Assembly: GCA_001051155.2 (NCBI GenBank)
Contig: JYIP02000007.1
Coordinates: 2,358,342-2,422,341 of the forward strand
DNA length: 64,000 nucleotides
DNA from: Chrysoporthe austroafricana
Lineage: Eukaryota; Ascomycota; Sordariomycetes; Diaporthales; Cryphonectriaceae
Direction: 5' to 3'
The translations under genes were made by a program, and so were the position numbers. Within the stretch, counting starts at the first letter, position 1; the number at the start of each line of letters is the position of its first letter. A model generated the notes under the pieces. It had not been told where the DNA came from, searched no databases, and worked only from the letters and a program-made list of their open reading frames with translations. Positions 10,341 through 22,516 of this stretch are shown here, piece by piece.

Positions 10341-13300
10341 TTGTATCCAAGGGGCGTAGGCGACCACCTCGGGCATTGCCGGTTCCTCGTTGGGAGGGTC
10401 CGCGCCGTTGTCCTCGTAAAAGGTGAGCCAGATCCGCACCGACCGGTGAAGGTGGTATGCTTCCATTCTCCAAGCTTCGCTGTCGGGTTTCTGGATCAGA
10501 TATTCCTTCCTCGATCAAGGAGCGTAACCCTGCATGACATTGTCAAGGCTGAGGCTGCTCTGCTGCTGTTCAACGAAGATCGGGTAAAGGATCCACTTGA
10601 AAAACTGCTGGAATGCACCCATGAAGAGGACACAATACCCACTCACGAGCCCGAAAATGTGCCCGAAGAAATCAGCGAGTTGCTCAAGGACTTACACATC
10701 GCCGACCCGAGGCCATGCGCGAGGAAGCCTGATTTCGATCAACTTCGAGCCATGGACGAGATCGACGCATTGTTCCTCGACACGAAAGGATATTATAAGG
10801 AGTTCTGCGACTGGGACAAAACAGACACTCGAGTCTTCTGGGTTAGTGGCAAGGCCGGTGAGGGCAAGACAATGCTCCTAACTAGAATCGTCAACGCGCT
10901 TTCTGAAAAAAATATCTCAAGAATCCGAACCACAATGCGTGTCCTCCTTCTTCTTCAATTACACCCGCCCGGCCTACAACAACGCAGCGGCAGCCCTCAA
11001 GAACTTGATCTGGTTTTTGCTCGTCAAGAAGCCAGAGCTTTCGACTCACTGGGTCAAAAAGTGCAAGACGACTGGAAGAAGACACTTCGATAGCCCAAAC
11101 GACTTGGTTGCGCTGTCAGGAATCATCTACGACATGAGTCAGGACCCGGCCTTCCCAAAGACTTATTTCGTGGTTGATGCCCTGGACGAGTGCGTGGGCT
11201 ATGGAATGCAGCCAGCACTCGACGACTTCATAGACTTGATCACCAGGTCGATAACGTGGTCTGATCGGATTAAGTGGTTCGTGTCCAGTAGCCCTAATGA
11301 AGCGATGGAGTCTAAGTTCAAAGCATGCTGCCACCGCCACATCACCCTGGGCTCGGATATACTCGACACCAAAGTATCCTTCAACAGCTACGTCAGATAC
11401 AAAGTGTCAAATCTGGCCGTGGACGAGGATTATGACGAAGAGCTCAAGAGGGTTATTACGGATGCGCTTTGTGAGCGGTCACCCGGGAACTATCTCTGGA
11501 CTAACATTATTTGTCAGGCGCTACGGAACGCGGGAACATGGCATATCGAGACTTTTCTTACGGAAACTCAGGCTCTGGCTAATCTGGATCAGCTCTATGA
11601 CTACCTGATGTCGAAGATAACGCATGTTTCGAACACCAGGAATCGCGAATTCTGCGTCAAAGTTCTCTCGACTATGGCTATCTTGCATCAATCTTTGCAT
11701 TATAACGAGCTGCGAGATCTTGTCTGCCTGGCGCCCCGAGTTGACATAAGGGCTATCGTACAGATGTGCTCGGGCTTCCTCCAGGTAGCTGATGGTGTAG
11801 TCTCGTTTCATCATCAATCGACGAGAGACTATATACGAGCGAAGATACTTGACGCCAAAGCCACTTCTAAAGCTCATTCAGAGCTCACTCGACTGTGTCT
11901 TCATTCACTAGCAAACAAGTTAGGGAAGATTTCTGGGACTCCGAAGATGCACCTCCGGGCAGCGCTGGGAGCAGACAAGATATCCGTGGCCAGTAGCTAT
12001 GCCTCGTTGCACTGGATGAGGCATCTTTCAGGAATATCCAATGTGACGAAGGATGCGGAGACTTTTGAGAGGGTCCTATGGTTCATCAGAGAGCATGTTC
12101 TGTGTTGGGTTGATGCTTTGGTCGCTGGAGAGCAGCTATCATTGGCCGCGATATGGTTGCAGCAGTTAGACTTCTCTTTACGAAGCCAGGTAAGTTTCAG
12201 CCTTCTCCATTCAAATCTCCAGTATTGGCCGTGGATTTATTACTGACTCTCATTCACTTAAAGGTAGTGGCAGATAAGTCGAATAATCTACATGCTGCCA
12301 TTCATGACATACATATGTTTCTACGGCTCCACCAGGGTTCTGATGTGCCTAGGGGTGTCACTGCCTCGAACACGTTGGTTTTCTGCCCCGCGGAGAGCAT
12401 GATCAGAAAAGCCTGGCTCCCAAAGGTGTTGCCCCGGGTGACTGCTCCACCGGCAGATGAGCACTGGACACGGGAATTCGCTACATTTTATGGTCACCAG
12501 GACTGGGTCATGGCCATTGCTTTTTCACATGATGGACGACTTCTTGCGTCTACCGCTGTTGATTCTGCGGTGCGTATATGGGATTCAGAGACGGGAACTA
12601 CACAGAACAACCTCGAAATTGAGGGGTGGGGTAATTCCGTGGCCTTTTCCTCCCGGGGGATAGTGGCAGCTGGCTGTGACGACAGTTTCATTGCTCTATA
12701 TGAGCCGATCACGGGTCGCGAGTTGAAGAGGGTGCCCTACAAGTCTTTCAAACAGAATTCTATTCAATTCTCACCGGACGGAAACAAGCTTGCGTTTACA
12801 AGCTTGGGGACGTTAAATCTCTGGGACATTGGCGGAGATCCCCTCACATGGAAATCCGAACAAGGATGTGGTCATATTCGTTCATCTGGAGGTCTGGCTT
12901 TCTCAGAAAAAGGTACGTTCCTAGCCACAGGCGGCTTCGATGGCAAAGTGAGCCTGCGGAACGCGCAAAACTACAAGCTAGTCCGAACCTTTGACTACCA
13001 CACCAACACAATCAGCTCCGTTGTCTTCGGACCTGACGATGCTGGGAGTATGTTGCTCGCTTCAAGCTCCACCGAGGGGATCATCTGCACCTGGAATGTC
13101 TCTGAAGAGACTACTGGTAGTATTTTTGGGACGAGTGATGTCCAAGATGCGCAAACGTCTGATGTGAAGGGCCTACAAGAGGTGAATGTGGGAAATGAGC
13201 CAAACGACTGCGGCGTACAAGAAGAGATGATGGGCCATGAGTCGAAGGAGGAAGCCGGTGATGTACAACCACCGGACCAGAAAGTGGCCGAGAAATGGGA

Positions 13301-14569
13301 CAAACCACTGCTGACTCTAGAGTTCGGTAAGGGGTTCCGGATTTCCCTAGCCTTCGCTCCAGATGGCACCAGCCTAGCGGGCGCTACAAAAGGCACCATT
13401 TGTATCTGGGACAGCCACTTGGGTGACATGCAGCAAAAGTTTGATGTGCCCGGCCCCATGGCCCTTTCCGTGGCATTCGAGCCCCGAACAGGCGCCTATC
13501 TTGCCGCCGCATTCCGTGATAAGCGGGTGCGCCTGTTCTGCAGGCCGGTCACGGACGCAGCGACCCAGTCAAATCAGCTACCCTCAGGAGACGCGATCGT
13601 CAGACTTGCCGTGAGCCCAGACGGGCGCACCGTCGCTGGGATGCAGAGGAATGGCTTCGTGTTCCTATGGGACGTGGACTCCAGCACGGTGCTGCCGCAG
13701 GAAATGCACTTCGGACACACAAAGACCGCCAATATGCGAGATACTCACTTGCCTTCTCGCCTCAGGGCGACATGCTGCTATCAGGCTCGTGCGAGGAGTC
13801 GATGCGGGTGTGCGACGTGGCGACGGGGCGGCTGGTGCACGTGTTCGAGGGGCAAGATGGCGGGATCTGGAACGCCGTCTGGTCCGCTACGGGGAACTAC
13901 GTGGCTTCCGCATCAGAAGCCGTAACGGTGTGGAAGATTGGCGGCGAGGTTCGGAAGAAGCTAGTAGCAATTCTTCGCGTTGACTCATAGCACCCGAGAG
14001 TCGTGGCTTTCTCCCCTGATGAGAAGTATCTCGTGGCGACGACCTACTCGCAGATGCGCGTCTGGGAGCAAACAAGCCACGAAACCTGGGAGTATAAACG
14101 CACCATAGAGGTAAGCAAGGGACGAGTCCACAATGTGTTGATTACCCTAGACTCGACACAAGTGCTATCGGCTTCGCAAGACCAGATTCTACGGTCATGG
14201 AGCTTGAAATCCGGAGAGGAGACACAGCCGTCGATAAAGTTTGATAGGCCAGTTACTAATATGTGGTATCTTCCTCCCTCGGCCGAGTACAACACGTCAG
14301 ACTATGTCATGACACCATTGGGCATCCTATGCATCAACCCCTCGCTTGGCCCATCTCGGTCGCCGTCCTGCAACCCATGGCATCTTCGCTACGACTGCGG
14401 AGTCGATATTTGGCGGATTACTTACGAGGGCGAGGACGTCATCGCCCTACCTGGGGATTTCAGCCGATCATCATCTCTCGTCCTGGGCGAAAAGGTGCTA
14501 GTAGGGACATGCTGTGGGCGACTTTATGTGTTCAGTTGCCCCAAGAGCATCAAACCCTACGGCGTGTGA
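10341..14569 (+). pseudogene. NACHT-WD40 NOD-like receptor, broken (two frameshifts, one nonsense codon)
   Basis: Fungal NOD-like receptors are STAND NTPases that trigger incompatibility-type cell death or immune-like responses. Visible parts, in order: a linker with DLHIADPR, a Walker A loop GKAGEGKT near 10850, a Walker B-like FVVDALDE near 11180, a helical NACHT-associated region to about 12190, a 74-bp intron 12190-12263 (CAG|GTAAGT ... AAAG), then WD40 repeats (for example AIAFSHDGRLLAS, SVAFEPRTGAYLA, SLAFSPQGDMLLSGS) to 14569. Three lesions interrupt it. An A7 run at 10906-10912 shifts the frame just after the P-loop. A one-base loss near 13735 shifts it inside the WD repeats. A TAG at 13988-13990 sits where adjacent sequence reads on in the same frame. 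No N-terminal effector domain or convincing start ATG is visible; the first in-frame ATG is at 10752. A sequencing or assembly slip could explain the indels but less easily the TAG. Confidence 0.85.
12190..12263 (+). other. Intron in the NACHT-WD40 pseudogene
   Basis: Donor CAG|GTAAGT and acceptor CTTAAAG, phase 0, joining DFSLRSQ to VVADKSNN. Its clean preservation shows the gene was spliced and functional before the lesions arose. Confidence 0.75.
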
Positions 14570-16155
14570 GCTGTATTGCTCTTCTCACTCCCGTATGGCC
14601 GAAATGTCACTCCTAGTACTCCATCCCTCACCATCTTAGCTAGAAAAGCTGTGCGAGTCTTTTCGTTTGAAGCACTCTCACGAAGTGATTAAATAGCAGT
14701 CTACTTGCACGGAGGCTTCTCCAGAGAGGCTTTAGAAGCAATTTTCCATCTTTCTCTCCAAGCTAGCCTTGCCCTAACCAGTGTGACCAACTCGCCTCGG
14801 ACTAATAAGTTAGTGTGCGCTGAGCGTAGTTGCCATTAAAATTATCAACCAATTATTTTCCCAGGCCAAAGGCGAGTCCAGTCCCACAGCTAACCAATGG
14901 TGGTAGTCGAAGCGAAGCCGGAATTGTTCTCCACGTTATCAGCGTCGTAAAAAGGCAAAGGGCTAGCTTGGTTTGTAGCACAACGTGTCGAGGTCGCTAT
15001 AAATATTCGAGGGAGTGCTCACTGAGTTGAGAATATTGAGGAATTTCTGTAATGGCCTCCCTAGATCTTCGGTTCGCGTAGCCGAATTCTAAGGTAGAAC
15101 GGATATCGATACAAAGGCTGATGTATGGAACAAGCTCCAGGAGAGACATTAAACACAACCCAAGCTCGCACTGCCTGATGCGCCCCGGATCTTGAAGAAA
15201 GAGAAGAGGATATGACCATGTTGTCTGGGCTCTTCTATATAGACGACACAAACGAAGTCTCTTCTATGGTAATTACGATATGACACGTAGAACGGCGTCG
15301 GAGTTGCCAGCGTCTTGCTCGGGATTTGGCAATACGGCTGTTACGGTGCTGTAGGTTTCGGCCCATTGTTACCGGACTCGTCCCTCTAAGTAGATATATG
15401 CTATATGATGTATTGAAGTTTTAATTTATTATTCTGCAATATTATCATCTCTTTCTTACTCTTTGATATTTCTGAAAGTGGAGTTTAAGGGCTGGAATCA
15501 TGCTAATGCTTCAAAGTCAAAGTCCTGTCCACGACGATAGAAGACTGGGTATCTATAGGATTCCATTTCAATCTTAATTGAGTTCATTTTAATTTGGCAG
15601 TTTTTTTCAGCTTTGCAATGAAGAAGAATTTGAGGAGAAGTATTAGCAGCCTTGCTAGGTGTTCACAAAATAACATATCTGCAATTGTGAAATTGAATAC
15701 CGTTTAAGCTGTGATAGCCTAAACCAGTTAGCATCTCTTAGGAAGTATTGCAACTTTTCACGCGACACCTGCTTTAGCACCTTGAGCATCTAGGATGGAG
15801 TTGCAGGACCTTGGAATGGCGCCGATGATTCTTACTTTGATCGAAAATAAGAATTTGGAAGCGAGTTGCAGGGGATGTAGAGCGGACTCATTCACGACAG
15901 TAGTTGCATGAGCTGGTTGTTGCATGCTAGGTTCCGTGTTTTCAGGTAGCGTCAAAGGCTACCTCAGAGCGAGGCCATCTATTGACAGCAGGATGTGAGC
16001 TTCTTTAGTGTTGGCTGCTACGTGGGTGTGTTGAGTGCTGGATGTCACGTGCCAGGCTACGAGAATAGGATAATACAATGTCTCCAGGACCTGAATGTGT
16101 CCGGCGACCTAGCCCACTCTCATTACAACACCCAAGTCTCACAGGGTACCTTCAC
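14570..16155. other. AT-rich intergenic stretch
   Basis: About 1.6 kb with noticeably lower GC than the flanks, especially 15390-15760 with many TA-rich words. No coding frame is supported. Composition alone would fit mutated repeat remnants, but I could not identify a repeat family. Confidence 0.45.
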
Positions 16156-17402
16156 CATGGATAGCCAAAGCCCTATTGGGGACCAAATCCTTCCTGAGGA
16201 CGACTCCGAAGCACAGTCTCGGCAATCTGGCAATCTACCTGCATATTCCCTCAATACCCTACTTCGGCACCATTGTCGCGAGCGACTGATTGTCAAGCCT
16301 CTGCACTGATTGTTGGGTTGGAGCTTCGTCTCTGGTCCCCCAAGTCACCGGCCATTATTCTACTACTAAGTTTCCTTGTCCTCCTCTGCCACAAGCAATG
16401 ACATTTCACACAAAGATGTCCTAGAGGGTGATGAATGGTGGGACGGCGATATATTTGAGCTGACTGAAAGCCTCCTATTCGACACTGAACCATCATCCAG
16501 AGCGAAATCACAGAGTGTCAACATCAGGCTATAGCCAAGGTGTTGGGCCAGGGGCCCCTCCGACCTGACTTCGACAGGTGTTTTATAATACCGTCTTGCA
16601 ACCTTACCCTTTCAGCCTGCTAACATGTTCCCTTGGCAGGCAAGTGGTCAAGATCCATTACGATGGTCAACGTATCCGCATCCATACACCATGCCTCGTC
16701 TTTGCTCGCCGGCGACCGCGTCATCTAGCGAAGCCACCAAAAGGAGATGAACTTCCGCTTTTCCCTATGGTTGTCTGGCTTGATCATTGGCCTAGCATCG
16801 GTGCACGCCGCATCAAGTCATTCCTCCCGCCTCCAGGCAGGAACATGCCAGTTACTGCACTACGCCGCATTCGCCTCCGCAAGATCACACCAGCCAACAG
16901 GTACCGCGATCCATACCTTATTATCGTACTAATCGTGCTAGCCCAGGAACAGCAGGAGTGGGAGAGCAAGTATGGCCGGGACCTTGGGCATCAGTCTGAA
17001 GCAAGCAGCATATTCACGGTACCCTGCCCTGGCGATCGATACCCCATTCTCCATCTTAGCTGGGTCTACGCCTTAGGAAACACGCTGACCTCCCACCGGT
17101 AGGTTCGCCTGATCCTCAGCGACGTGGGGAACAAGGACACGGTGCAGCTCTATACGGCTCATGTGTCCGCACCGTTTCTCGACAAGCTCGCACGACCTTC
17201 GACCGTTCCTGATGCTCCGTCCACGCTGCAAGTCACTTACGAAGAAGTGAGCACCAAACCGATGCAGTCGTTCCGGCAACGGCTCCTGCGACGCATGGCC
17301 CTGACCGAGGCAACCAAGGGCGAGCAGGGGCACGAGAATCGGGGCGTCAAACAGAGTAGGAGCGAAGATGACAAAAGCATCTCAGGGCGCGAGGATCAAT
17401 AA
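16156..17402 (+). pseudogene. Conserved fungal hypothetical protein, 5' part damaged
   Basis: The 3' half is well formed. An exon from about 16641 reads QVVKIHYDGQRIRI, then KGDELPLFPMVVWLDHW, ARRIKSFLPPPGRNMPV and RIRLRKITPANRYRDPYLI, to a GT-AG intron at 17019-17102. The last exon (17103-17402) reads VRLILSDVGNKDTVQLYTAHV to the stop. I know this motif set as a widespread Pezizomycotina family without assigned function. A further intron (about 16577-16640, donor CAG|GTGTTT, branch TGCTAACA, acceptor GGCAG) links back to LGQGPLRPDFD. The N-terminal exon from ATG 16156 (LPAYSLNTLLRHHCRERLIV) hits a stop at 16307. The hydrophobic segment expected next (AIILLLSFLVLL) lies in another frame, followed by more stops near 16400. 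The intact 3' and damaged 5' parts suggest a recent pseudogene; a misread exon structure is the alternative. Confidence 0.55.
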
Positions 17403-18167
17403 AGCTAGAAGGAGGGGGGGATGCCGTGGCTATGAGCCGTTCGGTGGATGACGGCGCCAGTGGCGTTCTGACATGAGGAGCATACGGTACCCATGCATTG
17501 TGAGGCTTAACGGATAACTGGATAGCTGCGAAATAATGTCTCGCCTATCATTTAGGGAGGTATTTTTTTTTTTTTTCAATGTGTTCGAGCATCTCCTTTC
17601 ATATCGCAGAGCGCGGCCTACGGTGTGGCCATCGCCGAGCCCGGTGAGGCTCATGCTTCTTCAGTCCCGCCGAAAGGACACGTCCAGGAGATGCCATTCA
17701 TCAAGTATTTTAGCTTTCACACTTTTCTCAAGACATCAATTCATGGAACACAATGCCTATACCATGAGTATAGCACTGGACAGTTAATATGCCGCGCCAG
17801 CTATAGTGTTGCCTAGGCGTGTATAGTTGCGTACGTGGTCCGTACACTTGTCATGCCGTTCCGATCTGCGACGAAGGAAGAAGTCTCCGACGTGATAATC
17901 AGCTTGGGCCACAGTAATATGACCGCTACGGTGGTGCGGGAAGACCTGCTGTATAATCAATATGACAACATCGGTACAGAGCGGTCTCTACGGTCACGGT
18001 CGGTGGTTAAAGGACCCATGTGCGTGGTTCCTAATGTTTTGCCAGTGCAGTGCACTGAGATACGATTATCACTGACGATAAGACTGGCTATACGACAGAC
18101 ATCCCCTCGCCCGCTCGCGCAACAAAAGGTCACCACTCCCACCGCACAACGACCTCAGCTTCGACGC
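17403..18167. other. Intergenic, no gene seen
   Basis: Separates the 3' ends of a plus-strand and a minus-strand gene. It contains a T14-like run near 17563 and otherwise unremarkable sequence. Confidence 0.5.
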
Positions 18168-20976
18168 CTAGTCAGTTGTGGGGCAGAAATCGTAGTTTCC
18201 ATTCGCGCCATTGTTGCCCCACCAGGTCGGGAAGGGGATCGAGGGCCCGCCCGCACCGAAGACGGCGAAGGAGAGGATGAAGAGGACCGTCAGACTCGCG
18301 CCGTCCCAGGCCCCGGTGACCAGGTACATGTAGTCCCGGAAGATCTTGGGTCGGTAGTTCCGGAGGTAGTACTGGCAGAAAAACCCGGAGATGACCCACG
18401 TCCAGATGACACACGTCTGGCTCTGGTTGTAGGGGATGTAGCCGGCATACTGGATGAATTGCGGCATGTTGATCTCCCGGAGCGAAAAGCCGCGGACCTT
18501 CGGGACGAACTGGTACGGTACGCGGACATGCTCAGCTTGCTGGTTCTCCTTGGAAAGGAGGGGAGGGGTCTGGTAGGATCAGGGGATAACACTCACGTGG
18601 ACGATGATCCGATGGACGACAACACACCCGGCGCCGATCGCGAGGCCCACCGGCACCATAGCGTAGGTGGTACCACCCTTGTACATGTACGCAGACAGCG
18701 CCCACGAGGCGGCATTCGTATTGTATGCCTGCATCGTGGCGCCACTCCAGGACGAGTCGCCGTTCCCACTGGCGAGGAGCTCCCGGTTGCCGTTGACCAC
18801 GGAGATCATGACCGCGTAGTTGATGAACCCGCCTAGGATGGTTCCGTAAATCTGGGTCAGGAACATAACCCGGGGCGGAATTTTGACTGCAGCAGTGCGT
18901 CAGCATCTCGCGAGACTGTAGCTATGGAGCTCACGGGGAAAAGGGGGGGGGATGGGGATGCTCACGGTATTCTCCTAGCTTCAGGTCGTTGGCCAGGTTC
19001 ACAGCGTTCGAGATCACGTTGTGCGACCAGGCAGCGAAGTACATGTTGCCGACCGGCCGGCCTGGCAGCATCAGCCCCGCAAGCATCTTGGACAGGTTGT
19101 TTGTAGCGATGCCATTCCCGTAACGTGCGTAGAGGATGGTCGAGAGCGGGGCGATGATGATCCCCAGTATCAAGCTCTGAAGGCGGCACCGTCAGCGGAG
19201 GGACCACACCGCACAACATCAACACGGCCAGCAGGCTCGTGGCTTACCACTATATACCCCCAGGCAGGCAGTGTGATGTTTTCCTTCAGGACGACCACGA
19301 GGCCAAGGAAGAACGACACCGTGAGCACGCTTACGTACCACCACCACGGCGCTTCCTTGTAGTGCTCGGCCATGTGCTTGTGGTGCGGGTCGTCGAACTT
19401 GCCCTGCCTAGCGCTCTTGTACGCCCGCTTGATATCACCGCCCCAGAAAATGAAGCAGTGCATAATCAGGGCCCCGATCTACCGAGTCGTTAGCAGATGC
19501 TGCTGTATCCCCCTGTCTGCCACGAGGTACTTACGGCGGCGTTGGCGATGAACATCGAGTAAGCAAAAGTCGCGGCCAGTTTCGGAGGGCCATATTCGGC
19601 GAGGGCCGTGTCGTTGAGCACACCGCCGCTGAACACCTCCTCGGTCGGGTAGGAGGACCCATTTGCCAGGTGGAGCTGCGTCGACATGAAGGGAAGCGAC
19701 TTCGCGCTCCAGTCGTTAGAGTAGTAGATGCCCAGCATAGCTAGATAACAGACACCGAACCCGACAGCCTGGTGCCACTGTAGCTTCAGGGGAAGGGAAG
19801 TCTGGAAAGAAGTGACCTAACGAGGGTTATTCGGTCAGCTCACGTGCCACGCCTTCTCGCGTGCGGTGCAGCACCTACGTATTGCCAGTCGAATGAAAAG
19901 CTGAACAGCCCGAGCCCCTCGTTGGTGGTGGAGCCGCCGAAGAGGTTCGTCAACGTCGCAGCCGTGGAACCGGTAGCTTTCATGGCAGCCAGGCAAGGGA
20001 TGGAAACAGAGTTGAGCCATGGCCAGATGTACGCCGGAAACCACTCATACGCGAACATGCTTCCATAGGCGTACCAGAAGTACCGGATCGGCTTCGAATT
20101 CTGCAGGTTCTCCCAGTGCAGCCCCTGGAGGGTCTTGACCGTGGGCAGGGTACTCCAGTAGACGGACTCGACGTGCCATACGGCGATCGGCCGCATGACG
20201 CCGCAGAGGCCGTAGCCAAACAGGCCGATGCTGATGGTGCTCAGGATCACCGTCGTAGCTGACAGGGGGAGGTCGTAGAAGAGGTCCTGCGCAGCGAACA
20301 CCTGACTGGCCGCAGCGGCGTTCGAGGCGCCGGTAGCGGTGATGGCGGCAATTGCGTGCTCCTTGAGTCCCCAAGGGCCGTTGTTGAAGAACTTAGCAAC
20401 GGTGATCCATGTAGGAAGCTTTCCCTGGCCGCCGCGCTCCCTCCACTGGGCCTCGTAACGATCACCACGGGGCAGGAAGGCAGCCCATCCGTTGCCGAGA
20501 AAGTAAGCGATGAGGACAATGAAGGTCCCCTGGATCGTGATGAGCGTCGGTTTGAACTGAGACCTGAGTCAGCACTGTAGGTCAAAATGGGGCTGGCAAT
20601 GTCCACCGACCATGTAGATCTGGTACACGACGGCCTGGAATCCGGAGAGAACAGTCGCGATCAAGATGCCCCGAAAGGTGAAGGCGGTGTCACCATCATC
20701 CCGCAACGGCAAGAGGTGCTGGGCCGCGTCGGCACCGGTCACGATGATGGCCTCGTCGCCGCTCTTGTCCGGTTCGTCCCCGTCCTCATTGCTCTGGACC
20801 GGGGCAGCCGTGATGTCGACATCTGATGCGCCAGTCTTCTCCTGAATGATCTCATCGTCACCAGCATCTAGTCCCTTCTCGTTGATCTCTGGATGGGTAG
20901 GAACCTCGACGACCTTGCCCTCAATCGAGTTGAAACCACCAACCACAATGGCGGCGTTCCCATGCGAGGCAGCCAT
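18168..20976 (-). CDS. OPT-family oligopeptide transporter (799 aa, seven exons)
   Basis: Complement of 18168-18509, 18597-18886, 18966-19176, 19248-19478, 19535-19816, 19879-20556 and 20611-20976, 2400 nt with every junction in frame and all introns 54-87 bp. After a hydrophilic N-terminal tail of about 100 residues come repeated hydrophobic spans. Family signatures include YQIYMFKPTL, FLGNGWAAFLPRG, YFWYAYGSMFAYEWFPAYIWPWL, a turn LPLKLQWHQAVGF, NGIATNNLSKMLAG, PVGNMYFAAWSHNVISNAVNLANDLKLGEYLKIPPR and HRIIVHFVPKVRGFSL. Family knowledge: OPT proteins (ISP4-like) are proton-coupled importers of small peptides or related compounds, in plasma or internal membranes. Substrate is not predictable here. 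The UstYa-like gene 2.2 kb away makes a link to peptide metabolites conceivable, but nutritional peptide uptake is the default reading. Confidence 0.95.
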
Positions 20977-22516
20977 GGCGGAAGAGAGCGATCACAGTCG
21001 CCAGGTGCGGCAGTAAGTGTAATGCAGCAGTCTCTTGAGGGGCTGATCAGGAGAAGAGACGTCGATCGTCCGGGGGGGGGGCCGGCGGGCGATAGTTAAG
21101 CTTCGCTCAGCGTTATCTAAAGCTGCAGGAGGAGTCGCAGTCTCTCGTGCCAAGCGTCTGTCCTACAGTAGCATTATTACCAGTGGCCGGAACAGAGCTC
21201 GCGCCCTCGGCCCCTGAGCTGTCAACATACGGGTTAGACCAGGAAAGGCAGGTCGCAGGAGCTATGTGACACTAAAAGCTTCTAGAAGACATCGTTGACG
21301 CGGACGGGATTTTGCCCATCCGCACATGCGATGCATGGATCCTCGCACGCCATCCCCAAGCGTGCTCGAGATAGCGTCGTATCGAGGCCTAGGTCTTTGG
21401 AGGGTATCATGCGGGCGATAGGTCTGCCCGCCCCGCTCCTGTGTCGCTCACTCAGTCTCCCCTGGGGCAGACTGGGTGTTGTGGCGCAAGATTCGCCACA
21501 GATTGCTCGCCCTTGGGCTGTCACAACTTACCATGTCGAGCCTATCTAGCCGAGATCATTTGCTGACACGCCTATCTCCCTTGCAGATGGCAGCGCGTGA
21601 TCAACAGTGCAGGGGGTTAGAATCAGACCGAATCAGTGGAGTTGTCACGATCCGAACACTTGCGAGAGTGCTTCTAGGCAACAGCTATTCTGGTACCAGA
21701 AGGCGATCCGAGATCAGATGCGACCTTCTGGTCTGGCACTCCGAGATCTTCTTCTCACCAGTCGGTACGGTTCATCATTTTGGGAAGCAGAGCTGGCTTG
21801 CGGCGGCTGGGTCTCGGTTCGTAATATGTGATAGGAAAAGCCGTTACCCTTGCAAGATACGGCTGTAGACCGGTGGGATCTTATCGTCCGTACGATGTAT
21901 GCCAAGCGTCGCATGTACAAAATAGCCCAATCTCGAACCATTGCCACAATCTCGCTGGGTCTTTAATTAATAGAGGAGACTCTCTGGGAGCTGCGCTCGC
22001 GTTCCAGGTTTACCCGCTTCTTCACTCCAACAACGCGTGAGAGGGGAAAGGCGTTGATCTTGTAAAAAGCGTTACAACTACATAGGTAGTCACCGAAAGC
22101 GAAATTGATTTAGTAATAGGCCATCTTGCCTGGGCAGTTTCTTAGTCGAGCGTTGACAGGAATCCGAAAGGATACCGGTCAATAGCGTGGCATTTTCTTC
22201 ACCGTCTTTTGATCCTTCGTAAGCCTTTGAGCGACGAACCAGGTGGAACAGCTGGGGAAGACATGGTCTCAAGGGCTCGGACAGGAGATTGAAAACCTGT
22301 GGTTGCCGATACAAGACCTCTTTCTCGTCTCCCTTCCCGTTCCATTGTGTGTTCTTGAGTGCCTTGCTCGACTATTCAAGTTTCGAATCCTCATCTACTT
22401 GGCAACTCACGACGGACAAATATCTAAGAATTAGTAGGATTCAAGATCTCTGCAGGGGCTTCTGTAAGCTGGAATACTGGGTGATGATCACTCGCGCTTC
22501 CTCAGAGCTTGGCTTC
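20977..22516. other. Intergenic, promoter side of the OPT gene
   Basis: About 1.5 kb containing the presumed promoter of the OPT gene and a short G-run near 21070. Small frames (for example 22090-22314 minus) lack splice or homology support. No precursor-peptide-like repeats are visible. Confidence 0.45.

Noticed and set aside
14997..15251. 84-codon minus-strand frame in the AT-rich stretch
   Set aside because: It includes a hydrophobic block but no start, splice or family evidence.
17835..18836. 333-codon plus-strand frame
   Set aside because: It lies antisense over the last exons of the OPT transporter, whose coding sense is unambiguous.
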